DNA of 12,814 nt from Actinosomnolentus pattersoniae (SeqCode) (GTDB lineage Bacteria > Actinomycetota > UBA4738). The stretch's first letter is position 1; each line of letters starts with the position of its first letter. The notes below the pieces were generated by a model, which saw nothing but the letters and a program-made list of their open reading frames with translations, was not told the origin of the DNA and searched no databases. The translations under genes and the position numbers were made by a program. Location: the NCBI GenBank assembly GCA_013817655.1, contig JACDCJ010000030.1, positions 1 through 12,814 on the forward strand, given 5' to 3'. Shown piece after piece: positions 1-7,379 of this stretch.

Positions 1-1
1 C

Positions 2-934
2 GGTGCGGGCGATGCGGGCGACTGGTGGAGGTACGGATTCGGTCCCGGAGACAACCCGATCTTCCCACGGATGCACGAGGCCTCCGCGCGCGTGGCGGGC
101 GCCTCCCTGGTCGCCGCCGAGGCGGTCCTGGAGGGGCGGGCGGAGCACTCCTTCAACCCGGCCGGGGGGCTCCATCACGCCATGCGCGAGCGAGCGAGCG
201 GATTCTGCGTGTACGACGATCCGGCTCTCGCCATCGCGTGGCTGCTCGCGAACGGCGCGGATCGGGTGGCGTACGTCGACGTCGACGTGCATCACGGTGA
301 CGGTCCGCAGGCGATCTTCTACGAGGATCCTCGGGTCCTAACAATCTCGCTCCACCAGAGCGGCCGCACCCTCTTTCCGGGGACCGGTTTCGTGCTCGAG
401 AGCGGTATGGGCGAGGCTCGGGGGACGAAGGTCAACGTGCCGCTCCCGCCGTTCACCGGAGACCGGGGATGGCTGGAGGCCTTCCAGGAGGTGGTCCCGC
501 CGCTCGTCACGGCGTGGAGGCCCGACGTCCTGGTAACCCAGCTCGGGTGCGACACCCACGCGAGTGACCCCCTCGCCAATCTCGAGCTCACGACGGCGGC
601 GTACCGCAGGACGGCGGCCTTGCTTCACGATCTCGCGCACGAGGCCGCGAGGGGGCGGTGGGTGGCCACGGGCGGCGGGGGCTACCAGTGGTTCCGGGTC
701 GTCCCCCGAGCCTGGACCATCTATTTCGCCGAGCTGGCGGGAGTCGAGCTCCCCGACGAGCTCCCGGAGGAATGGAGGGCGGAAGCGGAGGCGGAGGCGG
801 GCTCCCCTGCGCCCCTGACACTCTCGGAGCCGGAGCGAGACCCGCGTGAGGTCGGCGAAGACCCTCGCGCCGTCCGCGAGGTCGTGGCGGACGTGAAGCG
901 CACGATCTTCCCCGCGCACGGCCTGACTCCCTGA
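2..934 (+). CDS. AcuC-like histone deacetylase family protein (5' truncated)
   Basis: This is a zinc-dependent lysine deacetylase of the arginase/deacetylase fold. AcuC relatives remove acetyl groups from proteins such as acetyl-CoA synthetase; the substrate here is unknown. The frame is open from base 2, so the start lies outside the window; 310 residues are visible and roughly the first 70 are probably missing. The visible part opens with YGFGPGDNP and MHEAS, typical of the family's N-terminal region. Active-site signatures are all present: the His pair in GGLHHAM, the zinc-ligand segment DVDVHHGDG, the second zinc Asp in CDTHASDPL, and the catalytic Tyr in GGGGYQ followed by PRAW. It therefore looks catalytically competent. 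The acidic tail, rich in Glu and Ala, is less conserved. It ends 37 bases before the cyclase gene on the same strand, which seems to have its own promoter. The family is certain; the exact substrate is not. Confidence 0.9.
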   Translation, partial: GAGDAGDWWRYGFGPGDNPIFPRMHEASARVAGASLVAAEAVLEGRAEHSFNPAGGLHHAMRERASGFCVYDDPALAIAWLLANGADRVAYVDVDVHHGDGPQAIFYEDPRVLTISLHQSGRTLFPGTGFVLESGMGEARGTKVNVPLPPFTGDRGWLEAFQEVVPPLVTAWRPDVLVTQLGCDTHASDPLANLELTTAAYRRTAALLHDLAHEAARGRWVATGGGGYQWFRVVPRAWTIYFAELAGVELPDELPEEWRAEAEAEAGSPAPLTLSEPERDPREVGEDPRAVREVVADVKRTIFPAHGLTP

Positions 935-957
935 GGCTCGCCGTTCGCCCTCGTGCC

Positions 958-963
958 TACACT
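958..963 (+). promoter_or_regulatory. Candidate -10 box (TACACT) for a near-leaderless cyclase mRNA
   Basis: TACACT fits the actinobacterial TANNNT -10 pattern and lies 8 bases before the GTG start at 972. No Shine-Dalgarno sequence precedes that GTG. Together these suggest a leaderless or nearly leaderless transcript. No convincing -35 box is visible. The same hexamer occurs before the bS22 gene at 9225. Confidence 0.4.
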
Positions 964-971
964 CTGTCGGC

Positions 972-3900
972 GTGAAGACGTGCACGGCCTGCGGGGCCTC
1001 GAACCCGCCCGAGGGGCGCTTCTGCGGCAACTGCGGAGCGCGGCTCAAAGAGGGATGCCCGCAGTGCGGCGCAGAGCTTCCCGGCCGCGTCAGGTTCTGC
1101 CCGACGTGTGGCGCGCGTCTCGCGGCCGGTCCCGGCGCGCAGCAGGAACGGCGCCTGGTGACCGTGCTGTTCGTCGACGTGGTGGAATCGACGACGCTCG
1201 GGGAGCAGCTTGACCCCGAGCACTTCCGCGAGGTCATGGAGACCTATTTCCGAGCGATGCGAGCCGAGATCGAGGCCGAGGGGGGGACCGTCGAGAAGTT
1301 CATCGGCGACGCGATCGTCGGCGTCTTCGGCGTCCCTCTCGCCCACGAGGACGACTCGGCCCGCGCACTGCGCGCCGCCCTTCGGATGAGCGCGCGCCTG
1401 GAGGAACTGAATCGCGGTCTCCTCGAGGCTCGGGGCCCTCGCCTCGCCATGCGAATGGGGGTGAACACCGGGGAGGTTGTCGCCGTGCGCGATTCGCTCC
1501 CCCACGAGGGGATGGTGATCGGAGACGCGGTGAACGTCGCCGCACGGCTCGAGCAGAACGCGAAGCCCGGGCAGGTGCTCGTCTCGGGCAGGACCGCGCG
1601 TTCGGCACGCGGCTTCGAGCTTCGGCACGTCGGCGCCCTCAGCCTGAAGGGCAAGGCAAGGGCCATCCCGGCTTTCGAACTGATCGCGACCGCCGATGAG
1701 CCCACGCGAGGGGTTCCGGGGCTCAGCGCGCCCATGGTCGGCCGCGAACAGGAGCTCGGGTTGCTACAGACCTTCTATCGGCGAGCCACGACCGAAGGCC
1801 GGCCGGCACTCGTGACGATCTATGGCGAGGCGGGGGTCGGAAAGAGCCGGCTGGTGATGGAGTTCGAGAAGTGGGCCAGGTCCTCGGCCGGCGCGAGCGT
1901 CGTCGTCACCGGCCGGTGCCTTCCCTACGGGGAGGGAATCACGTACTGGCCGCTGGCCGAGATCCTGAAGCTGGACGCGGGCGTCCTGGACACCGATGCG
2001 CCCGAGGCCGCGCTCGCGAAGATCCGAGACGCCGTCGCCGGGAAGCTCGCCGCGCCGATCCCCGGGTCGATGGGAGTCCCGGCGGCGCTCGCTCTCAGCG
2101 TGGGCCTGCATGATCCGCAGGATCCGCCGAGCGAGCTGGAGCCGCGGCGCCTCCGGATGGAGACGCACGCGGCGTGGCGGACCTACTTCACCGCCCTGGC
2201 CGCCGCGGGGCCGGCCGTGGTGGTCGTCGAGGACATCCACTGGGCGGACTCGGCGATGCTCGATCTCCTGGAGGAGCTGGCGAACAGGGTGTCCGGGCCG
2301 ATCCTCTTCCTTTGCCCCTCTCGCCTCGAGCTTCTGGAGCGCCGTCCGGGGTGGGGTGGGGGCCAGCGCAGCTTCTCCGGCGTCTACCTCGAACCGCTCC
2401 CTCCGCAGGCGGCAGAGCGGCTCGTTGACCACCTGCTGTCCTCCGAGGACCTCCCGCCCGAGCTGCACTCGCGCATCCTCCAGCGCGCGGAGGGCAATCC
2501 GTTCTTTCTCGAGGAGATCGTCCGTCAGCTGGTGGACGAGCACGCCATCGAACGTGTGGAGGGCCGCTGGCGGGCCGTGAACCGGGGGGCCACCGTGGAG
2601 ATCCCGGACACCGTGCAGGCGGTGCTGGCCGCCCGGATCGACCTGCTCCAGCCCGGTGACCGCAAGGCGCTTCAGGCCGCCTCCGTCGTTGGGCGGGTGT
2701 TCTGGACCGGCCCCGTAGAGCGGCTGCTCGACGGGGAGGCGCGAGGACTGGAAGAGACGCTGGCAAGGCTGGAGGATCGCGAGCTCGTCCGCGCCAGTCC
2801 GAGGTCGAGCATGGCCGGCGCGCGCGAGTACGTCTTCAAGCATATCCTGACGAGGGACGTCGCCTACGGGACCCTGACCCGTCGGGACCGGGCCCGCGCT
2901 CACGGGTCGGTCGCGAGTTGGATCGAGGAGACCGCGGGAGAGCGCCGGCGGGAGTTCGCCGAACTGCTCGCGCATCACTTCGCCGAGGCCCACCGGGGGG
3001 CTCGGAACGAGCGGGTGGTGGATCAGGAGAAGCTCGAGACCCTTCGGCTGAAGGCCCTGAGAAATCTCCTGCTGGCGGCGGAGGAAACTCGGAAGAAGCT
3101 CGTGCTCGATCGCTCGAAGGCGTTCGCGGAGCGAGCGCTTGCTCTCGCTAGCGATGAGGCGGAGCGCTCGCTGGCGCTGGGGGCGCTCGGCGAGGCGTAC
3201 CTGTTCGACTACTGGGGCGACCGCGCATGGGAATACCTGCGTCAGGCAGTCGACGCGGCGCTGGCCGGGGCCCCGGATGACCACCTGCGGATCGCGCGCC
3301 TCTGCGGACTTGCCCTCGAATCGCCGACTCGCTGGGGAGCGATGCGGGCGTTTCCGGAGGCGGCCGACGCGGGCCGATATCTCGCCATCGGCCTGGAGCA
3401 TGCCGGCGATGCCGACACCGAGGAGCGAGCTCGATTGCTTGTCGCGAAGTCGATGTGGCCGGCCGCGTTTCCGATCCTGCGGGGAGAGGCAGGGTTGCTA
3501 TCGGGAAGGGAGGCGGCGAAAGAGGCAGCGGCGCTTGCCGAGCGACTGGGACGGTCCGACCTCCTGTCAGCGGCGCTCGACGGCCTCGGCTACTCATTCC
3601 TCACGATGGGCCTGGCCGGGCGCATCGGAGATGTGACGGGCCGGCGGTTGGCGCTCGTTCCGGCATTGATCGACCCACGCGAGATCGAGGACGCGTACGC
3701 CATGGCAGCATGGGCGGCGTTTCACACCGGCCGGTACGCGGAGGCGGTGAGCCTGGCGACAGAAGGGTTCGATCGTTCGGTGACGGTGACGGCCGCCATG
3801 GGGCTGCACTGCCTGGAGTGGCGCGCGCTCGCGAAGTTCCGTCTGGGGGACTGGGACGGCTTCTTCGAGGACTTCGAGCTGGGCCGCGGTCTGGTCGGCG

Positions 3901-4538
3901 AACGGGAGGAAAGCCCGCCAGGGTTCATCTCGCGCCCATTCGCGGTCGCCGCGCTGATCTCGGAGATCCGGGGCGACGGGGGGGAGGCTGACAGGCTGCT
4001 GCAGCGCCTAACGGCGCTCGAGGGCGAATGGCAGGAGGTCGGCACCTGCGACGCCTGGGTGGGTGCCCTGCTGGCCCGGCGTGGCCGGTTCGCGGAAGCC
4101 CGAGCCAGTCTCGTCCGGGAGGAGTTCGCCTACATCCGGGAGAACCTGGGGCTCCTGCTCGAGGCGAGATGCGACCTGCTCATCGAGGAGGAGGCCTGGG
4201 ACGAGGCCCGGGAGACGGTGGAGGAGGCGCGGGCACACGTGGAGGCCGCGGCGCTCATCGCGCTTCGGCACCATGCGGATCGGCTCGAGGCGATGGCCGC
4301 GGAGGCCGCGGGCGACCGCCTTCGGGCGTTGGACCTACTGGGGGCGGCGAGGGAAGGGTTCGATGCGATCGAGGCCCGGTGGGAAGCGGCCCGCACGGAT
4401 CTGCTCATGGCCGAGGTCTTGTTCCGGGGAGGGCGCACCGAGGATGCCCGCCGATCGGCCGCGCCGTCCGTTCCCGTCTTCGAGGAGCTGGGCGCCCGCC
4501 GCGAGCTGGACCGCGCCCGATCGGTTGCCGAGGCCTGA
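972..4538 (+). CDS. Zinc-ribbon / class III adenylate-guanylate cyclase / AAA ATPase with helical-repeat tail
   Basis: This large cytoplasmic signalling protein has 1188 residues and starts at GTG. Residues 4-46 form two four-cysteine zinc ribbons (C4, C7, C18, C21; C29, C32, C43, C46). Residues about 62-235 are a class III nucleotidyl cyclase domain that makes cyclic nucleotide from NTP. The metal aspartates are D69 (FVDVVEST) and D113 (KFIGDA), the base-contacting pair is K109 and D185, and the transition-state residues are N188 and R192 in GDAVNVAARLE, so it should be active and probably prefers ATP. Residues about 255-500 are an AAA_16-type ATPase with Walker A GEAGVGKS (285-292) and Walker B VVVVED (416-421). 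The C-terminal half is helical with TPR-like repeats, for example near residues 895-935. No HTH or membrane segment is seen. This architecture is known in Actinobacteria and Chloroflexi. Its activating signal is unknown. Confidence 0.93.
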   Translation: MKTCTACGASNPPEGRFCGNCGARLKEGCPQCGAELPGRVRFCPTCGARLAAGPGAQQERRLVTVLFVDVVESTTLGEQLDPEHFREVMETYFRAMRAEIEAEGGTVEKFIGDAIVGVFGVPLAHEDDSARALRAALRMSARLEELNRGLLEARGPRLAMRMGVNTGEVVAVRDSLPHEGMVIGDAVNVAARLEQNAKPGQVLVSGRTARSARGFELRHVGALSLKGKARAIPAFELIATADEPTRGVPGLSAPMVGREQELGLLQTFYRRATTEGRPALVTIYGEAGVGKSRLVMEFEKWARSSAGASVVVTGRCLPYGEGITYWPLAEILKLDAGVLDTDAPEAALAKIRDAVAGKLAAPIPGSMGVPAALALSVGLHDPQDPPSELEPRRLRMETHAAWRTYFTALAAAGPAVVVVEDIHWADSAMLDLLEELANRVSGPILFLCPSRLELLERRPGWGGGQRSFSGVYLEPLPPQAAERLVDHLLSSEDLPPELHSRILQRAEGNPFFLEEIVRQLVDEHAIERVEGRWRAVNRGATVEIPDTVQAVLAARIDLLQPGDRKALQAASVVGRVFWTGPVERLLDGEARGLEETLARLEDRELVRASPRSSMAGAREYVFKHILTRDVAYGTLTRRDRARAHGSVASWIEETAGERRREFAELLAHHFAEAHRGARNERVVDQEKLETLRLKALRNLLLAAEETRKKLVLDRSKAFAERALALASDEAERSLALGALGEAYLFDYWGDRAWEYLRQAVDAALAGAPDDHLRIARLCGLALESPTRWGAMRAFPEAADAGRYLAIGLEHAGDADTEERARLLVAKSMWPAAFPILRGEAGLLSGREAAKEAAALAERLGRSDLLSAALDGLGYSFLTMGLAGRIGDVTGRRLALVPALIDPREIEDAYAMAAWAAFHTGRYAEAVSLATEGFDRSVTVTAAMGLHCLEWRALAKFRLGDWDGFFEDFELGRGLVGEREESPPGFISRPFAVAALISEIRGDGGEADRLLQRLTALEGEWQEVGTCDAWVGALLARRGRFAEARASLVREEFAYIRENLGLLLEARCDLLIEEEAWDEARETVEEARAHVEAAALIALRHHADRLEAMAAEAAGDRLRALDLLGAAREGFDAIEARWEAARTDLLMAEVLFRGGRTEDARRSAAPSVPVFEELGARRELDRARSVAEA

Positions 4539-4544
4539 GAGGCC

Positions 4545-4556
4545 CTAGCTAGCTAG
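4545..4556. other. CTAGCTAGCTAG: stop codons in all six frames between convergent genes
   Basis: Three tandem CTAG units form a perfect 12-bp palindrome. TAG falls at 4546, 4550 and 4554 on the plus strand, which are three different frames. The complementary CTA triplets at 4545, 4549 and 4553 give the same on the minus strand. One of them (4553-4555) is the actual stop codon of the minus-strand RAM-domain gene. The plus-strand cyclase gene has already stopped at TGA 4536-4538. Confidence 0.85.
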
Positions 4557-5140
4557 CGCGGGCAGTCGCCCGCGACCGGGCCGGTCGTCTGGGAGAGCGA
4601 GGGGATGAACCTGCCGATCCCGGCCGTAGCGCGAGCCGCATCGAGGCCCTCTTCCAGCGTGGTGAGGCTTCCCGCTCCGAGCTCCAGCAGGATGTCGTAC
4701 CCGCCGCTCACGATGCACGATCCCCGGTAGGTGGCGCCAACCGAGACTGCTGCGAGTAGGGCCCTGCGGTCCTGACCCGGAGCGGCCGTGACCTGGATGA
4801 ACGCCTCGAACGGGCAGGGTGGCGTCCGCTTGACGCGCAGAGGCCCCATCTCGTCACAGATCGCGGGATTGGCGGCGAACGTCCTTCCTCCCTCGATCGT
4901 ATTGCTGTCGCCGATGCGCGGGGGCACCACGCCGAGGAGAGAAAGGACGGCATCGTGCGCTTCGTTCAGGTTCGCCACCTCGTGACAGGTGAACAGGTTG
5001 TACGGCCCCGTGATCCGGGCGCTGAAGCGGATCGTGCCAGCCTCGACCAGCTTCTCGACGTCGTCGAATGCCTGCGGCGTCGACTGGTGGCTGAAGACGA
5101 AAAGATCGATCGGGCCCTCTACCTGCGGCTCCTCGCTCAC
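4553..5140 (-). CDS. Stand-alone tandem Lrp/AsnC RAM-domain protein B
   Basis: This 195-residue protein appears to be two dimeric alpha-beta-barrel domains of the Lrp/AsnC ligand-binding (RAM) type. The first (about 11-75) contains IRFSARITGPYNLF and then a helix with NLNEAHDAV. The second (about 110-178) contains FEAFIQV, YRGS and YDILLELG. There is no helix-turn-helix, signal peptide or membrane segment. Such domains normally bind amino acids or related small molecules and oligomerise; the ligand here is unknown. The start is GTG at 5140, which shares GTGA with the stop of the upstream paralogue and so implies translational coupling. Reading further upstream in this frame gives arginine-rich, non-conserved sequence antisense in character to the neighbour, so that extension was rejected. 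It shares GPLR(I/V)KR, PP, and YRGS...D(I/V)LLELG with protein A. The domain call rests on pattern recognition only. Confidence 0.72.
   Translation of the reverse strand: MSEEPQVEGPIDLFVFSHQSTPQAFDDVEKLVEAGTIRFSARITGPYNLFTCHEVANLNEAHDAVLSLLGVVPPRIGDSNTIEGGRTFAANPAICDEMGPLRVKRTPPCPFEAFIQVTAAPGQDRRALLAAVSVGATYRGSCIVSGGYDILLELGAGSLTTLEEGLDAARATAGIGRFIPSLSQTTGPVAGDCPR
4557..4574. terminator. GC-rich hairpin at the convergent gene junction
   Basis: CGCGGGC (4557-4563) and GCCCGCG (4568-4574) form a perfect 7-bp stem around the loop AGTC. It lies 18 bases after the cyclase stop and overlaps the last codons of the convergent RAM-domain gene. No T-tract follows on either strand, so it is not a classical intrinsic terminator. 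It may still stop or protect transcripts of the plus-strand gene. A shorter GGCC/GGCC pair flanks it at 4532-4535 and 4541-4544. Confidence 0.3.
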
Positions 5141-5655
5141 GGTCCATCCCCTCCCTGAGTCTTCTCGAGCGCCGCGAAGGACGCTGCCGATGCGACGATC
5201 CCCTCCACCATATGAAGCTGAAGGAGCCCGCCGGCCACTTCCTCGAACGTCTCCCCGCCCAGCTCCAGCAGCACGTCGAAGTCGGCCGCCACTACGGCCG
5301 ATCCGCGGTAACCGGGAATGGCGGACACCACCTCCATCACCTCGGCGGCCCGGCCGCGCTCGACGCGGATGCGGACGAAGCACTCGACCGGGCTCGGGGG
5401 GACCCGCTTGATCCGAAGAGGACCGTCGATAAGGCTGACCGCCGTCTCGGTGGAGAGCTGCCGCTCTCCGTGGATGGTCTCCAGGACGTAGTCCTGGAGC
5501 TGACCGAGGGAGTCGACCTCCAGCACGACGAGCGCGTCGTGCCGCCCGGACAAGGGCGTGACGAACCGGACCGGGTTGGATTCATCCGGCACCAGCCCAC
5601 GAAGGTCCTGGACGATCGGCAGGCTGGCCTCCCGCACGAGCACGAAGGCATCCAT
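5137..5655 (-). CDS. Stand-alone tandem Lrp/AsnC RAM-domain protein A
   Basis: This 172-residue cytoplasmic protein has the same two-domain layout as the gene that follows it. Domain 1 (about 2-77) has VRFVTPLSGRHDALVVLEV and then a helix. A linker GPLRIKRVPPSP leads to domain 2 (about 90-160), with CFVRIRV, PGYRGSAVV and FDVLLELG. These resemble the beta-alpha-beta pattern and the turn-plus-Asp signature of Lrp/AsnC sensor (RAM) domains. No DNA-binding domain is present, so it is not an ordinary Lrp regulator. The ATG at 5655 was chosen because GAGGAG sits 4 bases upstream and the protein begins directly with strand 1 (MDAFVLV). An in-frame extension to 5712 is Arg/Ser-rich and lacks family character. 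Its stop overlaps the start of protein B. The 84-base gap to the upstream dehydrogenase and a palindrome there suggest its own promoter. Confidence 0.72.
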   Translation of the reverse strand: MDAFVLVREASLPIVQDLRGLVPDESNPVRFVTPLSGRHDALVVLEVDSLGQLQDYVLETIHGERQLSTETAVSLIDGPLRIKRVPPSPVECFVRIRVERGRAAEVMEVVSAIPGYRGSAVVAADFDVLLELGGETFEEVAGGLLQLHMVEGIVASAASFAALEKTQGGDGP

Positions 5656-5668
5656 GGCGCTCCTCTCT

Positions 5669-5680
5669 GCGAAGCTTCGC
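5669..5680. promoter_or_regulatory. 12-bp palindrome upstream of the RAM-domain pair (possible operator)
   Basis: GCGAAGCTTCGC is a perfect 12-bp palindrome whose near edge is 13 bases upstream of the ATG at 5655. A second inverted repeat, GAACC-TC-GGTTC, lies at 5693-5704. Read on the minus strand, a weak promoter-like pair, TTGCGC and TCAACT with an 18-base gap, spans the second repeat, which would place the palindrome near the transcript start. An operator is plausible. A 5' hairpin near the ribosome binding site is the alternative. Confidence 0.35.
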
Positions 5681-5739
5681 GTAGTTGACACCGAACCTCG
5701 GTTCCGGCGCAAGCGTCCCGCGGGAATCCGCGCCCGTGC

Positions 5740-6576
5740 TCACGAGTCCCCTTCATCCTCGAAGGTACTAGCCCCAACCCCCCTCGTGGTCGGCACGAGC
5801 CCTCGGGCGTGGGCCCGGCGGAACCCGAATCGGTAGAGCGGCGGGGCCAGCAGGCGAACGATCTGCAGGGACGCCGGCCAGCGCGGCACCGAGACCTCCG
5901 GCGCCGTGCCTCGCTCGATGACGCGGACGATCACCTCCGCCACCCGGCGGGGCGGCAGGACCGGGAGGATCCCGCCCCCGCGGCGGTGGGGGAACCCCTC
6001 GGTGGAAACGAAGCCGGGGTTCACGGACGTCACCCGCACCCCCCGAGGCGCCACCTCATAGTGAAGCGATTCCGAGAAGGCGACGACCGCGTGTTTCGTC
6101 GACGAGTAGACGGATGACCCGGGGACGGCGAACCGTCCCGCCAGCGAGGCGACGTTGACGATGTGGCCCCGCCCTCCCCGGAGCATCGGAGCGAGGAAGG
6201 CGTGCGTGCAGGCGAGGACGGCGACGTAGTTGACGGCGATCACCCGTTCGACCTGCGCCATGGAGAGATCCGCGAACGCGCCGCCTCCGGGGATGCCCGC
6301 GTTGTTGACCAGCACGTCACACCGGCCGAAGGTGGCGAGGACGCGGTCGCGCAGCGCCTCCACCTGATCGGGCCTGGAGACGTCGCAGGGCACCGGGAGC
6401 GCCGTCCCCCGCCTGCGCTCGATCGCCCCGGCGAGCTCCACCAGGCGCTCCTCGCGACGGGCCGCCACGACGACCTTCGCTCCGCGACGCGCCAGCGCAT
6501 CCGCCGTGGCCCAGCCGATGCCGGAGGAGGCCCCGGTGACGACGGCGACCGCGCCCCGGAGATCGAGGCCGCTCAC
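5740..6576 (-). CDS. Short-chain dehydrogenase/reductase (SDR), classical type
   Basis: This 278-residue NAD(P)-dependent oxidoreductase has a Rossmann fold. The cofactor glycine motif TGASSGIG is at 14-21, and basic residues after strand 2 (VAARREER) suggest NADP(H). NNAG is at 91-94, and the catalytic set is N116 (AVNY), S144 (NVAS), Y157 and K161 (YSSTK). The tail (about 240-278) is longer than usual and includes PPLYRFGFRRAHARG, as in some SDRs acting on lipophilic substrates; the true substrate is unknown. It starts with GTG at 6576, overlapping the stop of the upstream SDR gene by GTGA, so the two are co-translated. The 84-base gap after its stop separates it from the RAM-domain pair. 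Other names such as oxidoreductase or ketoreductase would be equally defensible. Confidence 0.92.
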   Translation of the reverse strand: MSGLDLRGAVAVVTGASSGIGWATADALARRGAKVVVAARREERLVELAGAIERRRGTALPVPCDVSRPDQVEALRDRVLATFGRCDVLVNNAGIPGGGAFADLSMAQVERVIAVNYVAVLACTHAFLAPMLRGGRGHIVNVASLAGRFAVPGSSVYSSTKHAVVAFSESLHYEVAPRGVRVTSVNPGFVSTEGFPHRRGGGILPVLPPRRVAEVIVRVIERGTAPEVSVPRWPASLQIVRLLAPPLYRFGFRRAHARGLVPTTRGVGASTFEDEGDS

Positions 6577-7352
6577 GAACCGGCCCCGAGGTTCGAGACC
6601 GTCTGCCCACCGTCGACGACGAGGACCGCGCCGGTTATGAACGAGGCCGCCGGAGAGCAGAGGAAGAGCGCCGCGGCCGCGACCTCCTCAGCGGATCCCC
6701 ACCGGCCGAGGGGGATGGACCGCACGACGCTGCTGTGAAACTCATCGATCGCCCTGGCGCCTTCGTTCATCTCGGTCTCGATCCATCCCGGCGCGAGCGC
6801 GTTCACGCGGACTCCGGCCGACGCCCATTCGCCGGCGACGGTCTTCGTGAAGCCGATGAGCGCGGCCTTCGCCGAAGCGTAATAGGCGAGGCCGGGGCTC
6901 GCGACGAAAGCGGCGACGGAGGAGATGTTCAGCACGCATCCACTCCGTTTCGCGAGCAGGATGGGCCCGACCGCTCGCGTGCAGTGGACGGCGCCCATGA
7001 AGTTCACCCGAAAGTACTTCTCGAACCCGTCAAGGCGGATCTCCTCGAAAGGGGCGAGGAATGGAGCCGCCCCGGCGTTGTTGACCAGGATGTCGACGGT
7101 CCCGAAGGCCTCCACTGTGCGTTCGACGAGGCGGCTCACCTGGTCCGGGTCGCTGACATCGGTCGAGACGCCGAGCGCGGCCGCGCCGGAGCGAGTGAGC
7201 TCCTCCGCTGCACGGTCGAGCGCATCCGGCTTCCGCGCGGCGAGCACGACCGTCCCGCCCGCCGCGGCGAACGCGAGGGCGATCGCCCTGCCGATCCCCT
7301 TGCTGGCGCCTGTGATGATCGCGATCTTGCCGCTCAATGAGAATTCGGCCAT
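6573..7352 (-). CDS. Short-chain dehydrogenase/reductase, FabG-like
   Basis: This 259-residue cytoplasmic NAD(P)-dependent dehydrogenase is close to the FabG/3-oxoacyl reductase and glucose-dehydrogenase-like branch of SDRs. TGASKGIG is at 14-21, an Asp-rich pocket STDVSDPD at about 63-70, NNAG at 91-94, N117 (RVNF), S145 (NISS), and Y158 with K162 (YASAK). The C-terminal segment FITGAVLVVDGGQ is the classic end of FabG-type enzymes. The substrate is not evident; a hydroxy- or oxoacyl intermediate, a sterol or a sugar are all possible. The ATG at 7352 gives the normal N-terminus (LSGKIAIITGA). The open frame continues upstream to 7961, but that part is antisense to the phosphatase gene and unlike any SDR, so it is excluded. 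Its start lies 27 bases from the divergent phosphatase start, and its stop overlaps the next SDR. Confidence 0.93.
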   Translation of the reverse strand: MAEFSLSGKIAIITGASKGIGRAIALAFAAAGGTVVLAARKPDALDRAAEELTRSGAAALGVSTDVSDPDQVSRLVERTVEAFGTVDILVNNAGAAPFLAPFEEIRLDGFEKYFRVNFMGAVHCTRAVGPILLAKRSGCVLNISSVAAFVASPGLAYYASAKAALIGFTKTVAGEWASAGVRVNALAPGWIETEMNEGARAIDEFHSSVVRSIPLGRWGSAEEVAAAALFLCSPAASFITGAVLVVDGGQTVSNLGAGS

Positions 7353-7363
7353 GCCCGACCCCC

Positions 7364-7369
7364 TAGAAT
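7364..7369 (+). promoter_or_regulatory. Candidate -10 box (TAGAAT) in a 27-bp divergent intergenic gap
   Basis: TAGAAT ends 10 bases before the ATG at 7380, implying a transcript with an almost absent leader. No Shine-Dalgarno sequence is visible in this space. The -35 position would fall at about 7341-7346, inside the 5' coding end of the divergent SDR gene, so the two promoters must overlap or the genes compete for polymerase. No clear -10 box for the minus-strand gene was found. Confidence 0.4.
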
Positions 7370-7379
7370 CGCCTGGGCC

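Noticed and set aside
1764..3401. Long open frame (545 codons) on the minus strand inside the cyclase/ATPase gene
   Set aside because: It is antisense to a gene with clear domains, its product is Arg/Pro-rich with no recognisable motif, and such frames are expected opposite GC-rich genes.
5141..5383. N-terminal extension of RAM protein B
   Set aside because: It overlaps the coding region of protein A in another frame and is Arg/Gly-rich. The GTG at 5140 gives a clean coupled start.
5685..5690. TTGACA on the plus strand, a perfect -35 consensus
   Set aside because: It points towards the 3' ends of minus-strand genes, with no plus-strand gene and no matching -10 box downstream; probably chance.
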